DNA from: Lentibacillus daqui
Lineage (GTDB): Bacteria > Bacillota > Bacilli > Bacillales > Amphibacillaceae
DNA length: 64,000 bases
Direction: 5' to 3'
Assembly (NCBI RefSeq): GCF_027186265.1
Contig: NZ_CP114176.1
Coordinates: forward strand, 992,001-1,056,000
Shown one piece after another: positions 16,527-24,945 of the stretch. Under the pieces are notes generated by a model. It ran no database searches. It saw only the letters and a list, made by a program, of their open reading frames with translations, and was not told where the DNA came from. The position numbers and the translations under genes are program-made. The number at the start of each line of letters is the position of its first letter. Within the stretch, counting starts at the first letter, position 1.

Positions 16527-18617
16527 TTAAAGCAAATTTTTCTCCTTTAAAAATAACTCCATTTGCTTTTCCAAGAAGGCTCTAATTCGTGCTTCATTTC
16601 CCGACTGAAACAAACGAGCATTTGCCGGTCCTTGTATGAGCAAACTGCTTAAATAACTGAAAACATCCAGCGTTTCTTTTGGTGAATCATCACGGGCAAG
16701 CATTAGCAGCAAGCTATTGGCCTTCATTTGCTTGCCATCCATACCTTGAACTGAAATTGGCTGGTCCAGGCTATGGATTGTAAAACTTGGGCGTAAAACC
16801 TGGTTCGAACGGGTATGAAGCAGAACCATGGATGTGGATGGAATCCCTAGTCCACCTTTCTTTTCCCGTTCCAGCAATGTCGAAATTAACGTATCCTTGT
16901 CATGAATGAGTTGTTTGGTCGCCAAATTGGTACAAATCCATTCTAACACGGCATTCATTGATTGTTTTTCCGTCATTTGCTTTACATAAAATGAAGCGAG
17001 CAGCTCTAAGATAGTGGATGCGTATAGCTTCATGGATTCCAACCGTAGAAGAAAATCAGTATGTTTCATTTCCTCCGATTTGGTGGGTTTCTTGCTTACA
17101 TTGGATACAAGATTTTTCTCACGTATGCGTCTTCGGATTCGATGCACTTCTGATTTTCTCAAGATCGGCGATGTTAGAATATAGTCGTGCTTAAATCCTT
17201 CCAACGGTATAGTTGAAACAATCAAATCGTATTGATCCGGGTCAATACTTGGTAAATCAAACATAGAAACATTTGTCACGTGCTTAATTTCCCGGAATTG
17301 CTGGGCCAGGTTTGAAGCCAGTATTTTTGCCGTGCCAATCCCGCTGGAACAAATCACTAATGCACTTAACTCTTTTGCCTCATGCATTAGCGCAGCAGCA
17401 AAATGAAGTACCAGATATCCAATTTCATCATCTGGAAAGACCATTTTCGGAAAAACCTCATTGGTCGCTTCCTGAATCAATTGAAATAAATCCAGATAAT
17501 CCCGTCTAATTTCGTCCAGCAGGGGATTCGTAATATTCATTCCTTGCTTTAACCGATAGATAGTTGGTTTTAGATGAGCGGCCAAATCATTTCGCAAAGC
17601 AATATTTCCCGTTAAATCCACATCCAGCTTGTTGCCAACATACTGGATTAATTTTTCGATGTTGTACACGATATCGATATTTGTATCTTCCAGCAAAAAA
17701 TGCTGATCTTCCCGTAATTTTGCTCCCATTAAATGCATGGTAATATATCCAATTTCATCGTCGGGAATGTCCATGGAAAGAGATATCGCCAAATCCTCAA
17801 TCATATCTTTGGCAATCTGATATTCTTTTGTTCCTTCCATTTGTTTCAAGAATTCCTTGTCAAACTGAATTTTATCCCCTTTTTTCAAGCGTTCCATGGC
17901 TAAAGCAAGATGAACAACCAACCCAATGTAGGCACTGTCTGCCAATTCATGTGGCAATTCTTTTCTTGCCTTCTCGACCCGCTGTTCAATCAGGCTTAAA
18001 GTTCCCGGATTCACCAGTCCCAACAATCGATGGGAAATAGTATTCAGCTCCGGTTTTGCCTGTTTTTGCATGTTTTCCTTGACTAGGTTGACGAATGTAA
18101 ATGGATCAACATGCTTGGAAATTAGATTACTGATGGCTACCCGTTTGTTTGCCTCACTACCCTTGAGTTCCACACCATATCCACGTTTTCGGACGATACC
18201 AAGATGGAAGTCTTTTAGCATTTGCTCCAACTGGTCGAGATCATTGCTAATCGTGGCGACTGTTACATGTAAATCAATAGCAAGCGTGATTAACTTGATT
18301 GGCTCCTTTGCACCAAGCAAGGATGCCAGAATAATCGTCCGGCGTTCTTTAGGTGTAAAATCTGTCGCGGTCATTTGCGATAGTGTTTGCACCAATTGTT
18401 CCTTATCATCCTCGTCTCCAATGATTCGAAGCCCAATGCCAGCTTTTTTAACAAGCTCCAATCGATGGCCAAATAACACTTTTTCGATACTTTTCAGGTC
18501 CCGGTGAATCGTACGTGGAGCCACATCCAACTGATCCGCGATTTCTTTGACTGTCATTCCTTCTTCCTTATTTAATAAAAGTTCGATTACCTTACGTGCA
18601 CGACCGGTAATATACAT
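16527..18617 (-). CDS. mtlR: Mannitol operon activator MtlR
   Basis: 696-residue PTS-regulated activator. Domains in order are an N-terminal HTH (about 1-60, EEGMTVKEIADQLDVAPRTIHRDLKSIE), a second HTH (about 80-170), PRD1 and PRD2 (about 195-405), a GatB-like EIIB domain with the phosphorylatable Cys423 in LVICSSGIGTAKILAS, and a C-terminal EIIA-like domain (about 545-695). The layout equals that of G. stearothermophilus and B. subtilis MtlR, where phosphorylation of PRD2 activates and of the EIIB/EIIA-like domains represses. The position between mtlA and mtlF is as in G. stearothermophilus. The dual EIIB of the transporter here could change how the phosphate signal reaches MtlR. Confidence 0.95.
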   Translation of the reverse strand: MYITGRARKVIELLLNKEEGMTVKEIADQLDVAPRTIHRDLKSIEKVLFGHRLELVKKAGIGLRIIGDEDDKEQLVQTLSQMTATDFTPKERRTIILASLLGAKEPIKLITLAIDLHVTVATISNDLDQLEQMLKDFHLGIVRKRGYGVELKGSEANKRVAISNLISKHVDPFTFVNLVKENMQKQAKPELNTISHRLLGLVNPGTLSLIEQRVEKARKELPHELADSAYIGLVVHLALAMERLKKGDKIQFDKEFLKQMEGTKEYQIAKDMIEDLAISLSMDIPDDEIGYITMHLMGAKLREDQHFLLEDTNIDIVYNIEKLIQYVGNKLDVDLTGNIALRNDLAAHLKPTIYRLKQGMNITNPLLDEIRRDYLDLFQLIQEATNEVFPKMVFPDDEIGYLVLHFAAALMHEAKELSALVICSSGIGTAKILASNLAQQFREIKHVTNVSMFDLPSIDPDQYDLIVSTIPLEGFKHDYILTSPILRKSEVHRIRRRIREKNLVSNVSKKPTKSEEMKHTDFLLRLESMKLYASTILELLASFYVKQMTEKQSMNAVLEWICTNLATKQLIHDKDTLISTLLEREKKGGLGIPSTSMVLLHTRSNQVLRPSFTIHSLDQPISVQGMDGKQMKANSLLLMLARDDSPKETLDVFSYLSSLLIQGPANARLFQSGNEARIRAFLEKQMELFLKEKNLL

Positions 18618-18674
18618 GGGTTCATCCCCTTTTAAGACACGGTGGGTGGGTCCATTGTATCATCGGCAAAACTC

Positions 18675-18715
18675 GGGATCAGCGTATTGACTAAGAGACA
18701 ATACGAACTGATCCC
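18675..18715 (-). promoter_or_regulatory. Intercistronic hairpin between mtlA and mtlR
   Basis: gggatcag (18675-18682) plus cgtattg (18683-18689) pair with caatacg (18699-18705) and ctgatccc (18708-18715), 15 bp in total with a small bulge. The stem begins 5 bases after the mtlA stop. On the minus strand only a weak T stretch follows, so it is more likely a partial terminator or a 3'-end stabiliser that keeps mtlA mRNA more abundant than mtlRFD. Confidence 0.7.
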
Positions 18716-18719
18716 ATAT

Positions 18720-20498
18720 TTATTTCAGTCGTTCAACCAACTCGTCATATTTTGGGCTATTTAAGAAATTATCTACAGAAATATGCTCGGCGGTTGGCAG
18801 TTTTTCCTTCGCCCGCTCTGTCAGATCTTTATGAGTGATCACGATATCTGCATCATCCGGGATCTCATTAATTGCCTTGTTCGTAACAAACACATCAATG
18901 CCAGCTTTTTTAAACTTATTTTTCAATAGGGAAGCACCCATGGCACTTGATCCCATACCAGCATCACAGGCAAAAATAACTTTGTTAACATCATCAACTG
19001 ATTTTTTATTCGTATCTTGCTGGTCGGTTGATACTGTATCTTTGGATGGCTCTTTTGCCTCATTGCTGTTTTTTAAGCGATCTACGAGTTCATCGTATTT
19101 CGGGCTATTTAAGAAATTTTCCACTGAAATATGCTCGGCAGTTGGTATTTTTTCTTTTGCCCTTTCTGTCAAATCTTTATGTGTGATCACAATATCTGCC
19201 TCATCCGGGATTTCATTGATTGCCTTATTGGTAACAAATATATCTTCAATGCCCGCTTTTTTGAATTTGTTCTTCAAAAGAGAAGCACCCATTGCGCTGG
19301 ATCCCATACCAGCATCACAGGCAAAAATGATTGTGTTAACATTCGTTGCTTGTTTCGTTGCGTCAACTGCTGTGCTTTCTGCTTCTGATTCCGTTTGATT
19401 GATGGCACTTGCAACCGAGCTCTTTTTCCCTTTCATATCTTCCATTTGTTCCGTTGCTTCTGACAAGTCTTTTCCTTCCGATTTACTTGTTTTCAAAATT
19501 AGCGTAGCAACCAGGAATGAAACAATGGTTGCGATCAGAACACCAGCGATTACACCAAGGTAATTCCCATGTGGTGTCAGTGCCAAAATGGAAATAATGC
19601 TTCCTGGTGATGCAGGTGCAACAAGGCCTACATGAAAGAGTGACAAGGTGAACACGCCACTAATACCGCCAGCAATTGCCGCTACAATCATAGTTGGTTT
19701 TGATAAAACGTATGGGAAGTAAATTTCATGGATCCCACCGAGAAAGTGAATAATTGCCGCGCCAGGTGCAGAGCTTTTTGACATTCCTTTTCCAAAAACG
19801 GCAAATGCTAACAAGATCCCTAATCCAGGACCAGGGTTTGCCTCCAATAGGAAGAGAATCGATTTGCCGACATCGCCTACTTGCTCCATCCCGATTGGAC
19901 TTAAAATTCCGTGGTTAATAGCGTTATTCAGGAACAAAATCTTTGCCGGTTCGATAATAATATTTGCCAGTGGAAGTAACCCGGCATTGATGATTCCCTC
20001 TACTCCAGCCGCCAATATGTGATTTAATGCCCCGACAACCGGACCGATGATTTTTACCGAAAGACAAGCTAAAATAGCACCCAATATGCCGACAGAGAAG
20101 TTGTTATAAAGCATCTCAAAGCCTTGCCTGATTTTATCCTGGAGCAATCCATCAATTTTCTTCAGTAGATATCCGGCAAGCGGACCCATAATCATGGCAC
20201 CAAGAAACATTGGGATATCAGCACCTACAATGACACCCATCGTGGCAATCGCACCAATAACACCACCACGGACATCATGAATCATTCGTCCACCAGTATA
20301 TCCAATTAATAATGGCAATAAATAAAATTTCATCGGGTCGACCAATGCTGCCAGCGATTCATTTGGTATCCAGCCATCACCAATAAACAAAGCGGTAATT
20401 AAACCCCAGGCAATAAATGCACCAATATTAGGCATGATCATACCGCTCAAATAGCTGCCAAAGCGCTGAATCTTCGCCTTAAAGCCTTTTTTAGCCAT
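18720..20498 (-). CDS. mtlA: PTS mannitol-specific EIICB with two tandem EIIB domains
   Basis: 592 residues. An EIIC membrane domain (about 1-335; IQRFGSYLSGMIMPNIGAFIAWG start and the conserved GGIHEIYFPYVL segment) imports mannitol. After a charged linker come two nearly identical EIIB domains at about 388-476 and 505-592. Each has the phospho-cysteine signature IFACDAGMGSSAMGAS (Cys394 and Cys511) and ends in FLNSPKYDELV. They are joined by a 28-residue polar linker. B. subtilis MtlA is about 478 residues with one EIIB. The duplication is also clear in the DNA. A strong AGGAGGAGG ribosome site precedes the ATG. It is the first gene of the mtl operon. Confidence 0.96.
   Translation of the reverse strand: MAKKGFKAKIQRFGSYLSGMIMPNIGAFIAWGLITALFIGDGWIPNESLAALVDPMKFYLLPLLIGYTGGRMIHDVRGGVIGAIATMGVIVGADIPMFLGAMIMGPLAGYLLKKIDGLLQDKIRQGFEMLYNNFSVGILGAILACLSVKIIGPVVGALNHILAAGVEGIINAGLLPLANIIIEPAKILFLNNAINHGILSPIGMEQVGDVGKSILFLLEANPGPGLGILLAFAVFGKGMSKSSAPGAAIIHFLGGIHEIYFPYVLSKPTMIVAAIAGGISGVFTLSLFHVGLVAPASPGSIISILALTPHGNYLGVIAGVLIATIVSFLVATLILKTSKSEGKDLSEATEQMEDMKGKKSSVASAINQTESEAESTAVDATKQATNVNTIIFACDAGMGSSAMGASLLKNKFKKAGIEDIFVTNKAINEIPDEADIVITHKDLTERAKEKIPTAEHISVENFLNSPKYDELVDRLKNSNEAKEPSKDTVSTDQQDTNKKSVDDVNKVIFACDAGMGSSAMGASLLKNKFKKAGIDVFVTNKAINEIPDDADIVITHKDLTERAKEKLPTAEHISVDNFLNSPKYDELVERLK
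18723..19337 (-). repeat. Direct duplication of the EIIB-coding segment in mtlA
   Basis: Bases 19071-19337 and 18723-18986 encode the two EIIB domains. The proteins differ at only about six positions plus a one-residue length difference (IEDIF versus IDVF). The DNA copies differ more at third codon positions, which points to a duplication old enough to have drifted silently while the protein was held constant. Confidence 0.9.
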
Positions 20499-20528
20499 AT
20501 TTCCTCCTCCTTCTATTTTTAAAAGTAT

Positions 20529-20558
20529 ATATTAATTCTTCTTCTAACTTTATTGTAA
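20529..20558 (-). promoter_or_regulatory. Candidate mtlA promoter
   Basis: On the minus strand TTACAA (20553-20558), an 18-bp spacer and TAATAT (20529-20534) precede the mtlA ribosome site. The poor -35 fits an activator-dependent promoter. A larger dyad, aatgtca...tgacatt (about 20591-20625), further upstream could hold an MtlR site. Both are inferences from position. Confidence 0.45.
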
Positions 20559-20725
20559 CCCCAGACAAGTATCCCTTTTCAATCCATTTTTAATGTCATT
20601 TTGTCAGGGCCGATGTTGACATTATTTAATAACAATACCAACGAAAAAGGTGATTTGAATGTTACAAATTGAGGAGGAAAAGAATGGTAAAATAGATTTA
20701 TGGCTCTCCTGTGTACATGAATGGT

Positions 20726-21469
20726 TCATTTTAACTTTCGATAACCAAGCTTCCGCGAAATTGTATTTCCCGTATGAACAATATTTTCCACCACATAATT
20801 GAGACGTTCTTCTTCCAATTGAAAGCTGACCAACCTAACACTTACTGCCGCTTCCACCTCTTTAAAACGGTTCAGTATCGGAGCTGCTACACTGGTAATG
20901 CCCTTCATCCGTTCATTATGGCATACAGCATACCCATCTGATTTTATTTTTTTCAGTTGCTCCAAAATAGATGTTTGATTTTCCTTTGGCACAAGCTGAT
21001 GGATTCGTTCTATTTTTTCATCCTCCGGCATGTAGGCAAGCATCGTCAGGTTTGCTGCTCCGATGTTCAATGGAATTCTCAAACCAAGCTGATCATGTAC
21101 GCGAATGACTTGTTGTGAACAGTCAATCCGTTCCATGATAATCGATTCATTCCCAAGTGGTTTCGTTAAATAAACACTGGCTTGCAGTATTTGCATCAGA
21201 TGTTCCAACTCGGGACGGATCACACTGATATAATCCATGGTATCGTACACTTTTAAACCGTATTCCAGCCAAATTGGACCAAGTTCGTATAATTTTTGGT
21301 CAGGGTCTTGTTGGATCATTCCATGTTCAATCATGGATTTTAGTATCCGATGCATGGAACTAATAGGTAATTCACATGCTTTTGCTAGTTCAGTGATAGA
21401 AAAACGTTTTGTTGGGTCGTGCGACATAAAAACATTTACAATCTTCATTGCCCGGTCAATTGCTTGCAT
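20726..21469 (-). CDS. IclR-family transcriptional regulator
   Basis: 247 residues. The N-terminal winged helix (about 1-65, AIDRAMKIVNVFMSHDPTKRFSITELAKACELPISSMHRILKSM) is followed by the C-terminal IclR effector-binding domain (about 75-245; YISVIRPELEHLMQILQASVYL, LNIGAANLTMLAYMPEDE). It is divergent from the DDAH/pentein operon that starts at 21706, and the 236 bases between contain that operon's promoter, so it very likely regulates it. Whether it represses or activates, and the ligand, cannot be read; arginine derivatives are the obvious candidates. Confidence 0.92.
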   Translation of the reverse strand: MQAIDRAMKIVNVFMSHDPTKRFSITELAKACELPISSMHRILKSMIEHGMIQQDPDQKLYELGPIWLEYGLKVYDTMDYISVIRPELEHLMQILQASVYLTKPLGNESIIMERIDCSQQVIRVHDQLGLRIPLNIGAANLTMLAYMPEDEKIERIHQLVPKENQTSILEQLKKIKSDGYAVCHNERMKGITSVAAPILNRFKEVEAAVSVRLVSFQLEEERLNYVVENIVHTGNTISRKLGYRKLK

Positions 21470-21561
21470 GATAGCCCTGCCTTTACAAAATATTTTAGTT
21501 AATATTACAAAAATATTGTTAGAAAGTATACATTTATGGAAGGGTGACTTTTGAAAATATA

Positions 21562-21590
21562 TTGACTACTTCTTTTTTGCCTCGTATAAT
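21562..21590 (+). promoter_or_regulatory. SigA promoter of the pentein/permease operon
   Basis: TTGACT (21562-21567), a 17-bp spacer and a perfect TATAAT (21585-21590) lie 116 bases before the first ATG. No -24/-12 sigma-54 element is seen here, so unlike rocD this operon appears not to be under RocR/SigL. The long leader leaves room for IclR binding. Confidence 0.75.
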
Positions 21591-21705
21591 CATACTATAA
21601 TTTTCCGATGAATAAAATAAATTTCCGTTCAACAGAAAAAGAAGCCTCAAATAAATCGTTCAATCAGTTTCTGACTTTACCTTAATGTGAATGGGGGAAT
21701 AAAAG

Positions 21706-22467
21706 ATGTTCAAAAATGTAATTGTTAAAAAACCCGGAAAAAGTTATGTGAATGGATTAACCACAAGTGATTTGGGTGAACCAAATTATGATAAATTGCT
21801 AGTTCAACACGAAGCATATATCGAAGCATTAAAGCAATGTAAAGTTACCGTTAAGGAATTGCCAGCAAGCGAGGATTTTCCGGATTCAACTTTTGTGGAA
21901 GATACAGCGGTATTAACACCGGATTTCGCGGTTATTACCAATCCCGGCGCTCCATCGAGAAATGCGGAGATTCAAGAAATGGAACCAGTATTAAAGGAAT
22001 TTTACACCGACATTCGCTATATAAAAGCACCAGGCACGCTGGATGGCGGGGATGTGCTACAGATTGATGATCATTTTTATATTGGTATCTCCGCTCGTAC
22101 CAATGAAACAGGCGCAACGCAATTGAAGAAGATTTTGGAATCCAGGGGTTACAAAGCAACTATTGTGCCATTAAAAGAATTCTTCCATTTGAAAACGGGT
22201 GTCGCTTATCTTGGAAATAATCTAATTGTTGCAGCCAGGGAATTCATTGATCATCCGGATTTCACCCAATATGACAAGATTATTGTCTCCGATGAGAATG
22301 AGTACTCAGCGAATTGTATCCGGGTGAATGATTATGTCATTATTCCAAAAGGGTACCCCGAGACAAAAAAGCAAATGAATGATCGTGAGTACCAAACAAT
22401 TGAAGTGGAGATGACAGAATTTCAAAAACATGATGGTGGTTTGAGCTGTCTGTCTTTACGTTTTTAA
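21706..22467 (+). CDS. N(omega),N(omega)-dimethylarginine dimethylaminohydrolase (DDAH)
   Basis: 253-residue pentein-fold hydrolase. His161 (FFHLKTGVAYLG) and the near-terminal Cys248 (HDGGLSCLSLRF) fall almost at the positions of catalytic His162 and Cys249 of Pseudomonas aeruginosa DDAH. Asp60, Glu65 and Asp66 in EDFPDSTFVEDTAV match the substrate-guanidinium region, and LDGGDVL is the family's GGD turn. DDAH converts asymmetric dimethylarginine or monomethylarginine to citrulline plus di- or monomethylamine. It is the first gene of the operon, followed by another pentein, a RocE-like permease and a RocB-like protein. Arginine deiminase activity is less likely given the short length. Confidence 0.85.
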   Translation: MFKNVIVKKPGKSYVNGLTTSDLGEPNYDKLLVQHEAYIEALKQCKVTVKELPASEDFPDSTFVEDTAVLTPDFAVITNPGAPSRNAEIQEMEPVLKEFYTDIRYIKAPGTLDGGDVLQIDDHFYIGISARTNETGATQLKKILESRGYKATIVPLKEFFHLKTGVAYLGNNLIVAAREFIDHPDFTQYDKIIVSDENEYSANCIRVNDYVIIPKGYPETKKQMNDREYQTIEVEMTEFQKHDGGLSCLSLRF

Positions 22468-22554
22468 TAGATTGCCAACATAGAAGATAATAGGGTAAAT
22501 CGTTCAACTACAGATCTCCAATAGTATATACACAGTAACGAAAGGAGTACTTAC

Positions 22555-23448
22555 ATGGATAAGTTGAAAACCACAACCTATTGTAATTCGATGGTAAACC
22601 AGTTAAAACATGTTGTTATGAAACATCCCAGGGATTCTTTCATAAGTCAAGATCATTTGAATGAACAATGGAAAACATATAATTATATAGAAGAACCCAA
22701 CTATCAGGAAGCACTAAATGAATACGAGGAAGTCCGGGCTATTTTGGAAAAACATGTTGATCGAATCGATTATTTACCTGTACACAATCAAACGGGCATT
22801 GATTCAATCTATGCTCATGATCCCGTAAAATTCACCAGGGATGGTGCAATCATTTTAAAATCTGGAAAAGAACGAAGACAGCCAGAAGCGGAGGCCTATA
22901 AAGAATTTTTACAGCAGCAACAAATACCAATCATCGGGGAACTCACTGGTGATGCCGTTGCTGATGGCGGGGATATTGTTTGGCTGGATGAACGCACATT
23001 AGCGGTGGGGCATGGGTATCGTACAAACGATGAGGCGATTCGTCAATTAAGAGAAATGACTGCTGATATGGTCAATGAATTTATCGTTGTTCCTCTTCCG
23101 CATGACCAAGGGGAAGAAGCGTGTTTGCATCTGATGTCGATTATCAGTATGGTTGATCATGATTTGGCGGTTGTGTATTCGCCATTGATGCCTGTGTTTT
23201 TTAGACAACGGTTACTTGCACGTGGGATCGAGTTAATTGAGGTTCCAGCACAAGAATACGAGACTTTAGGGTGTAATGTGTTAGCGCTTGCGCCAAGAAT
23301 TTGTCTGATTGTAGATGGAAATGATGCTACCAAACAAAAGCTGGAAGATGTCGGTGCCACCGTTTATGCATATAAAGGGCAGGAGATATCGTATAAAGGA
23401 ACCGGTGGACCGACCTGTTTGACATGTCCAGTTGTTCGTAGTAATTAA
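22555..23448 (+). CDS. Pentein-superfamily (DDAH/amidinotransferase-like) protein, YkgA-like
   Basis: 297 residues, related to the DDAH upstream only at fold level. Marks are VADGGDIVWLDERTLAVGHGYRTND (the GGD turn and a conserved G-x-R-T-N), His192 in EEACLHLMSIIS and the C-terminal GTGGPTCLTCPVV, which resembles the GGGxxCMTxP catalytic-cysteine motif of arginine deiminases (Cys288 is the likely nucleophile). It belongs with proteins such as B. subtilis YkgA, which are annotated as DDAH homologs without proven function. After the catalytic His it has Met-Ser where DDAH has Lys-Thr and deiminases have Asp-Thr, so its substrate probably differs from that of the first gene. It has a good GAAAGGAG ribosome site. 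Confidence 0.75.
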   Translation: MDKLKTTTYCNSMVNQLKHVVMKHPRDSFISQDHLNEQWKTYNYIEEPNYQEALNEYEEVRAILEKHVDRIDYLPVHNQTGIDSIYAHDPVKFTRDGAIILKSGKERRQPEAEAYKEFLQQQQIPIIGELTGDAVADGGDIVWLDERTLAVGHGYRTNDEAIRQLREMTADMVNEFIVVPLPHDQGEEACLHLMSIISMVDHDLAVVYSPLMPVFFRQRLLARGIELIEVPAQEYETLGCNVLALAPRICLIVDGNDATKQKLEDVGATVYAYKGQEISYKGTGGPTCLTCPVVRSN

Positions 23449-23505
23449 GAAAATTTTGCTGCCGGGGATGTTACTGAAACCAACTATACAAAGGGGCACG
23501 ATGCT

Positions 23506-24921
23506 ATGAGGGAAGAGCAAACAAACGATAAGTTAAAACGTTCTATGAAAAGCCGGCATTTATTCATGCTTTCGCTTGGCGGGGTAATCGGTACAGGTTT
23601 ATTTTTGAATGCTGGTTACACGATTAATCAAGCAGGGGCAGGTGGGGCGATTCTGGCATATTTATTTGGCGGGTTAATTTTATACTTGGTCATGGTATGT
23701 CTTGGTGAACTCGCTGTATATATGCCTGTTACCGGTTCTTTTCAAGCATATGCTACCAGATATATTGGACCTTCCACAGGGTTTGCCCTTGGCTGGATGT
23801 ATTTCGTTGGTTCAGCAGCCACGGCAGGTGTTGAATTTACTGCGGCCGGGATTATGATGCAATTTTGGTTTCCTGGTATTCCCGTATGGATTTGGTGCGC
23901 GGTTTTCATTGCTTTGTTATTTACATTAAATGCGTTAACGACACGAGGGTTCGCTGAGGCTGAATATTGGTTTGCCGGGATAAAAGTGGTCGCTGTTATT
24001 TTTGTAATCATTGTTGGAATAGCAGCCATTTTTGGTTTGATTCCTTTGTCAGATCGTGGAACGCCTTTTTTTGAAAATCTGGCGCCATCTACACTATTTC
24101 CAGCAGGGATTTCAATTGTATTTGTCACGATGATGAATGTAATCTTTTCCTATCAGGGATCGGAATTGGTCGGGATCGCAGCAGGTGAAACGGAAAATCC
24201 GGAAAAAAATATCCCTAAGGCCATTTTTAATATTATTTTTCGAATCGTAGTTTTTTATATAGGTTCGATTTTAATATTGTCAGCTATTTTTCCGTCATCA
24301 GAGTTGGGATTACTGGAAAGTCCGTTCGTTACATTACTGGAGCTTGCTAAAATTCCATTTGCGGCACATATCATGAATTTTGTTATTCTAACAGCGATTC
24401 TATCGGTTGGCAATTCGTGTTTGTATGCTTCAACACGCTTGCTTTGGTCCATGTCACATGAAGGGATGGCACCAAAAATATTCGGTAAGTTAACCAAACG
24501 AAAAGTTCCATTGAATGCATTGTTTTTTACGATAACATTCTCGTTTCTTTCATTATTAACCAGTTTCATGGCAGCCGATACAGTATTTGTTCTACTCATG
24601 TCGATTGCCGGTATTTCTGTGACGATATCATGGATGGGAATTGCGTTATCTCAATTGATGTTTCGTAAAAAATATCTCAAGGCCGGTGGAAAGGTTGAGG
24701 ATCTTCGGTACAAGGTTGCTTTCTATCCGTTTATTCCATTATTTTGCTTAGGCGCTTGTTTAGTGGTTCTTATATTTCTGTTGTTTGATCCAACGCAACG
24801 AGCTGGCGTTTTATATGGTGTTGGGTTCTTAGCTGCCTGCTTATTGTTCTATCGATTTAAATTGGCCAAGAATGAAAACACCAAGGCAGACTCGAAGACA
24901 ACATCGGCAAACATAAAATAA
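23506..24921 (+). CDS. RocE/RocC-like amino-acid permease (APC family)
   Basis: 471 residues with about 12 membrane helices. The N-terminal KSRHLFMLSLGGVIGTGLFLNAGYTINQAGAGG and the SYQGSELVGIAAGETENPEKNIP segment are characteristic of amino-acid/polyamine/choline permeases of the arginine-ornithine subgroup; the match to B. subtilis RocE is strong along the whole length. It imports a basic amino acid by proton symport. In this operon it would bring in arginine or methylated arginines for the two penteins. It begins 57 bases after the second pentein gene, and the next gene follows 24 bases after its stop. Confidence 0.88.
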   Translation: MREEQTNDKLKRSMKSRHLFMLSLGGVIGTGLFLNAGYTINQAGAGGAILAYLFGGLILYLVMVCLGELAVYMPVTGSFQAYATRYIGPSTGFALGWMYFVGSAATAGVEFTAAGIMMQFWFPGIPVWIWCAVFIALLFTLNALTTRGFAEAEYWFAGIKVVAVIFVIIVGIAAIFGLIPLSDRGTPFFENLAPSTLFPAGISIVFVTMMNVIFSYQGSELVGIAAGETENPEKNIPKAIFNIIFRIVVFYIGSILILSAIFPSSELGLLESPFVTLLELAKIPFAAHIMNFVILTAILSVGNSCLYASTRLLWSMSHEGMAPKIFGKLTKRKVPLNALFFTITFSFLSLLTSFMAADTVFVLLMSIAGISVTISWMGIALSQLMFRKKYLKAGGKVEDLRYKVAFYPFIPLFCLGACLVVLIFLLFDPTQRAGVLYGVGFLAACLLFYRFKLAKNENTKADSKTTSANIK

Positions 24922-24945
24922 AAAAATTGTTCGAGGTGATACATC

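Noticed and set aside
22467..22554. Frameshift or fusion between the two pentein genes
   Set aside because: Both proteins are complete with their own catalytic Cys at the C-terminus and separate ribosome sites; they are only distantly related.
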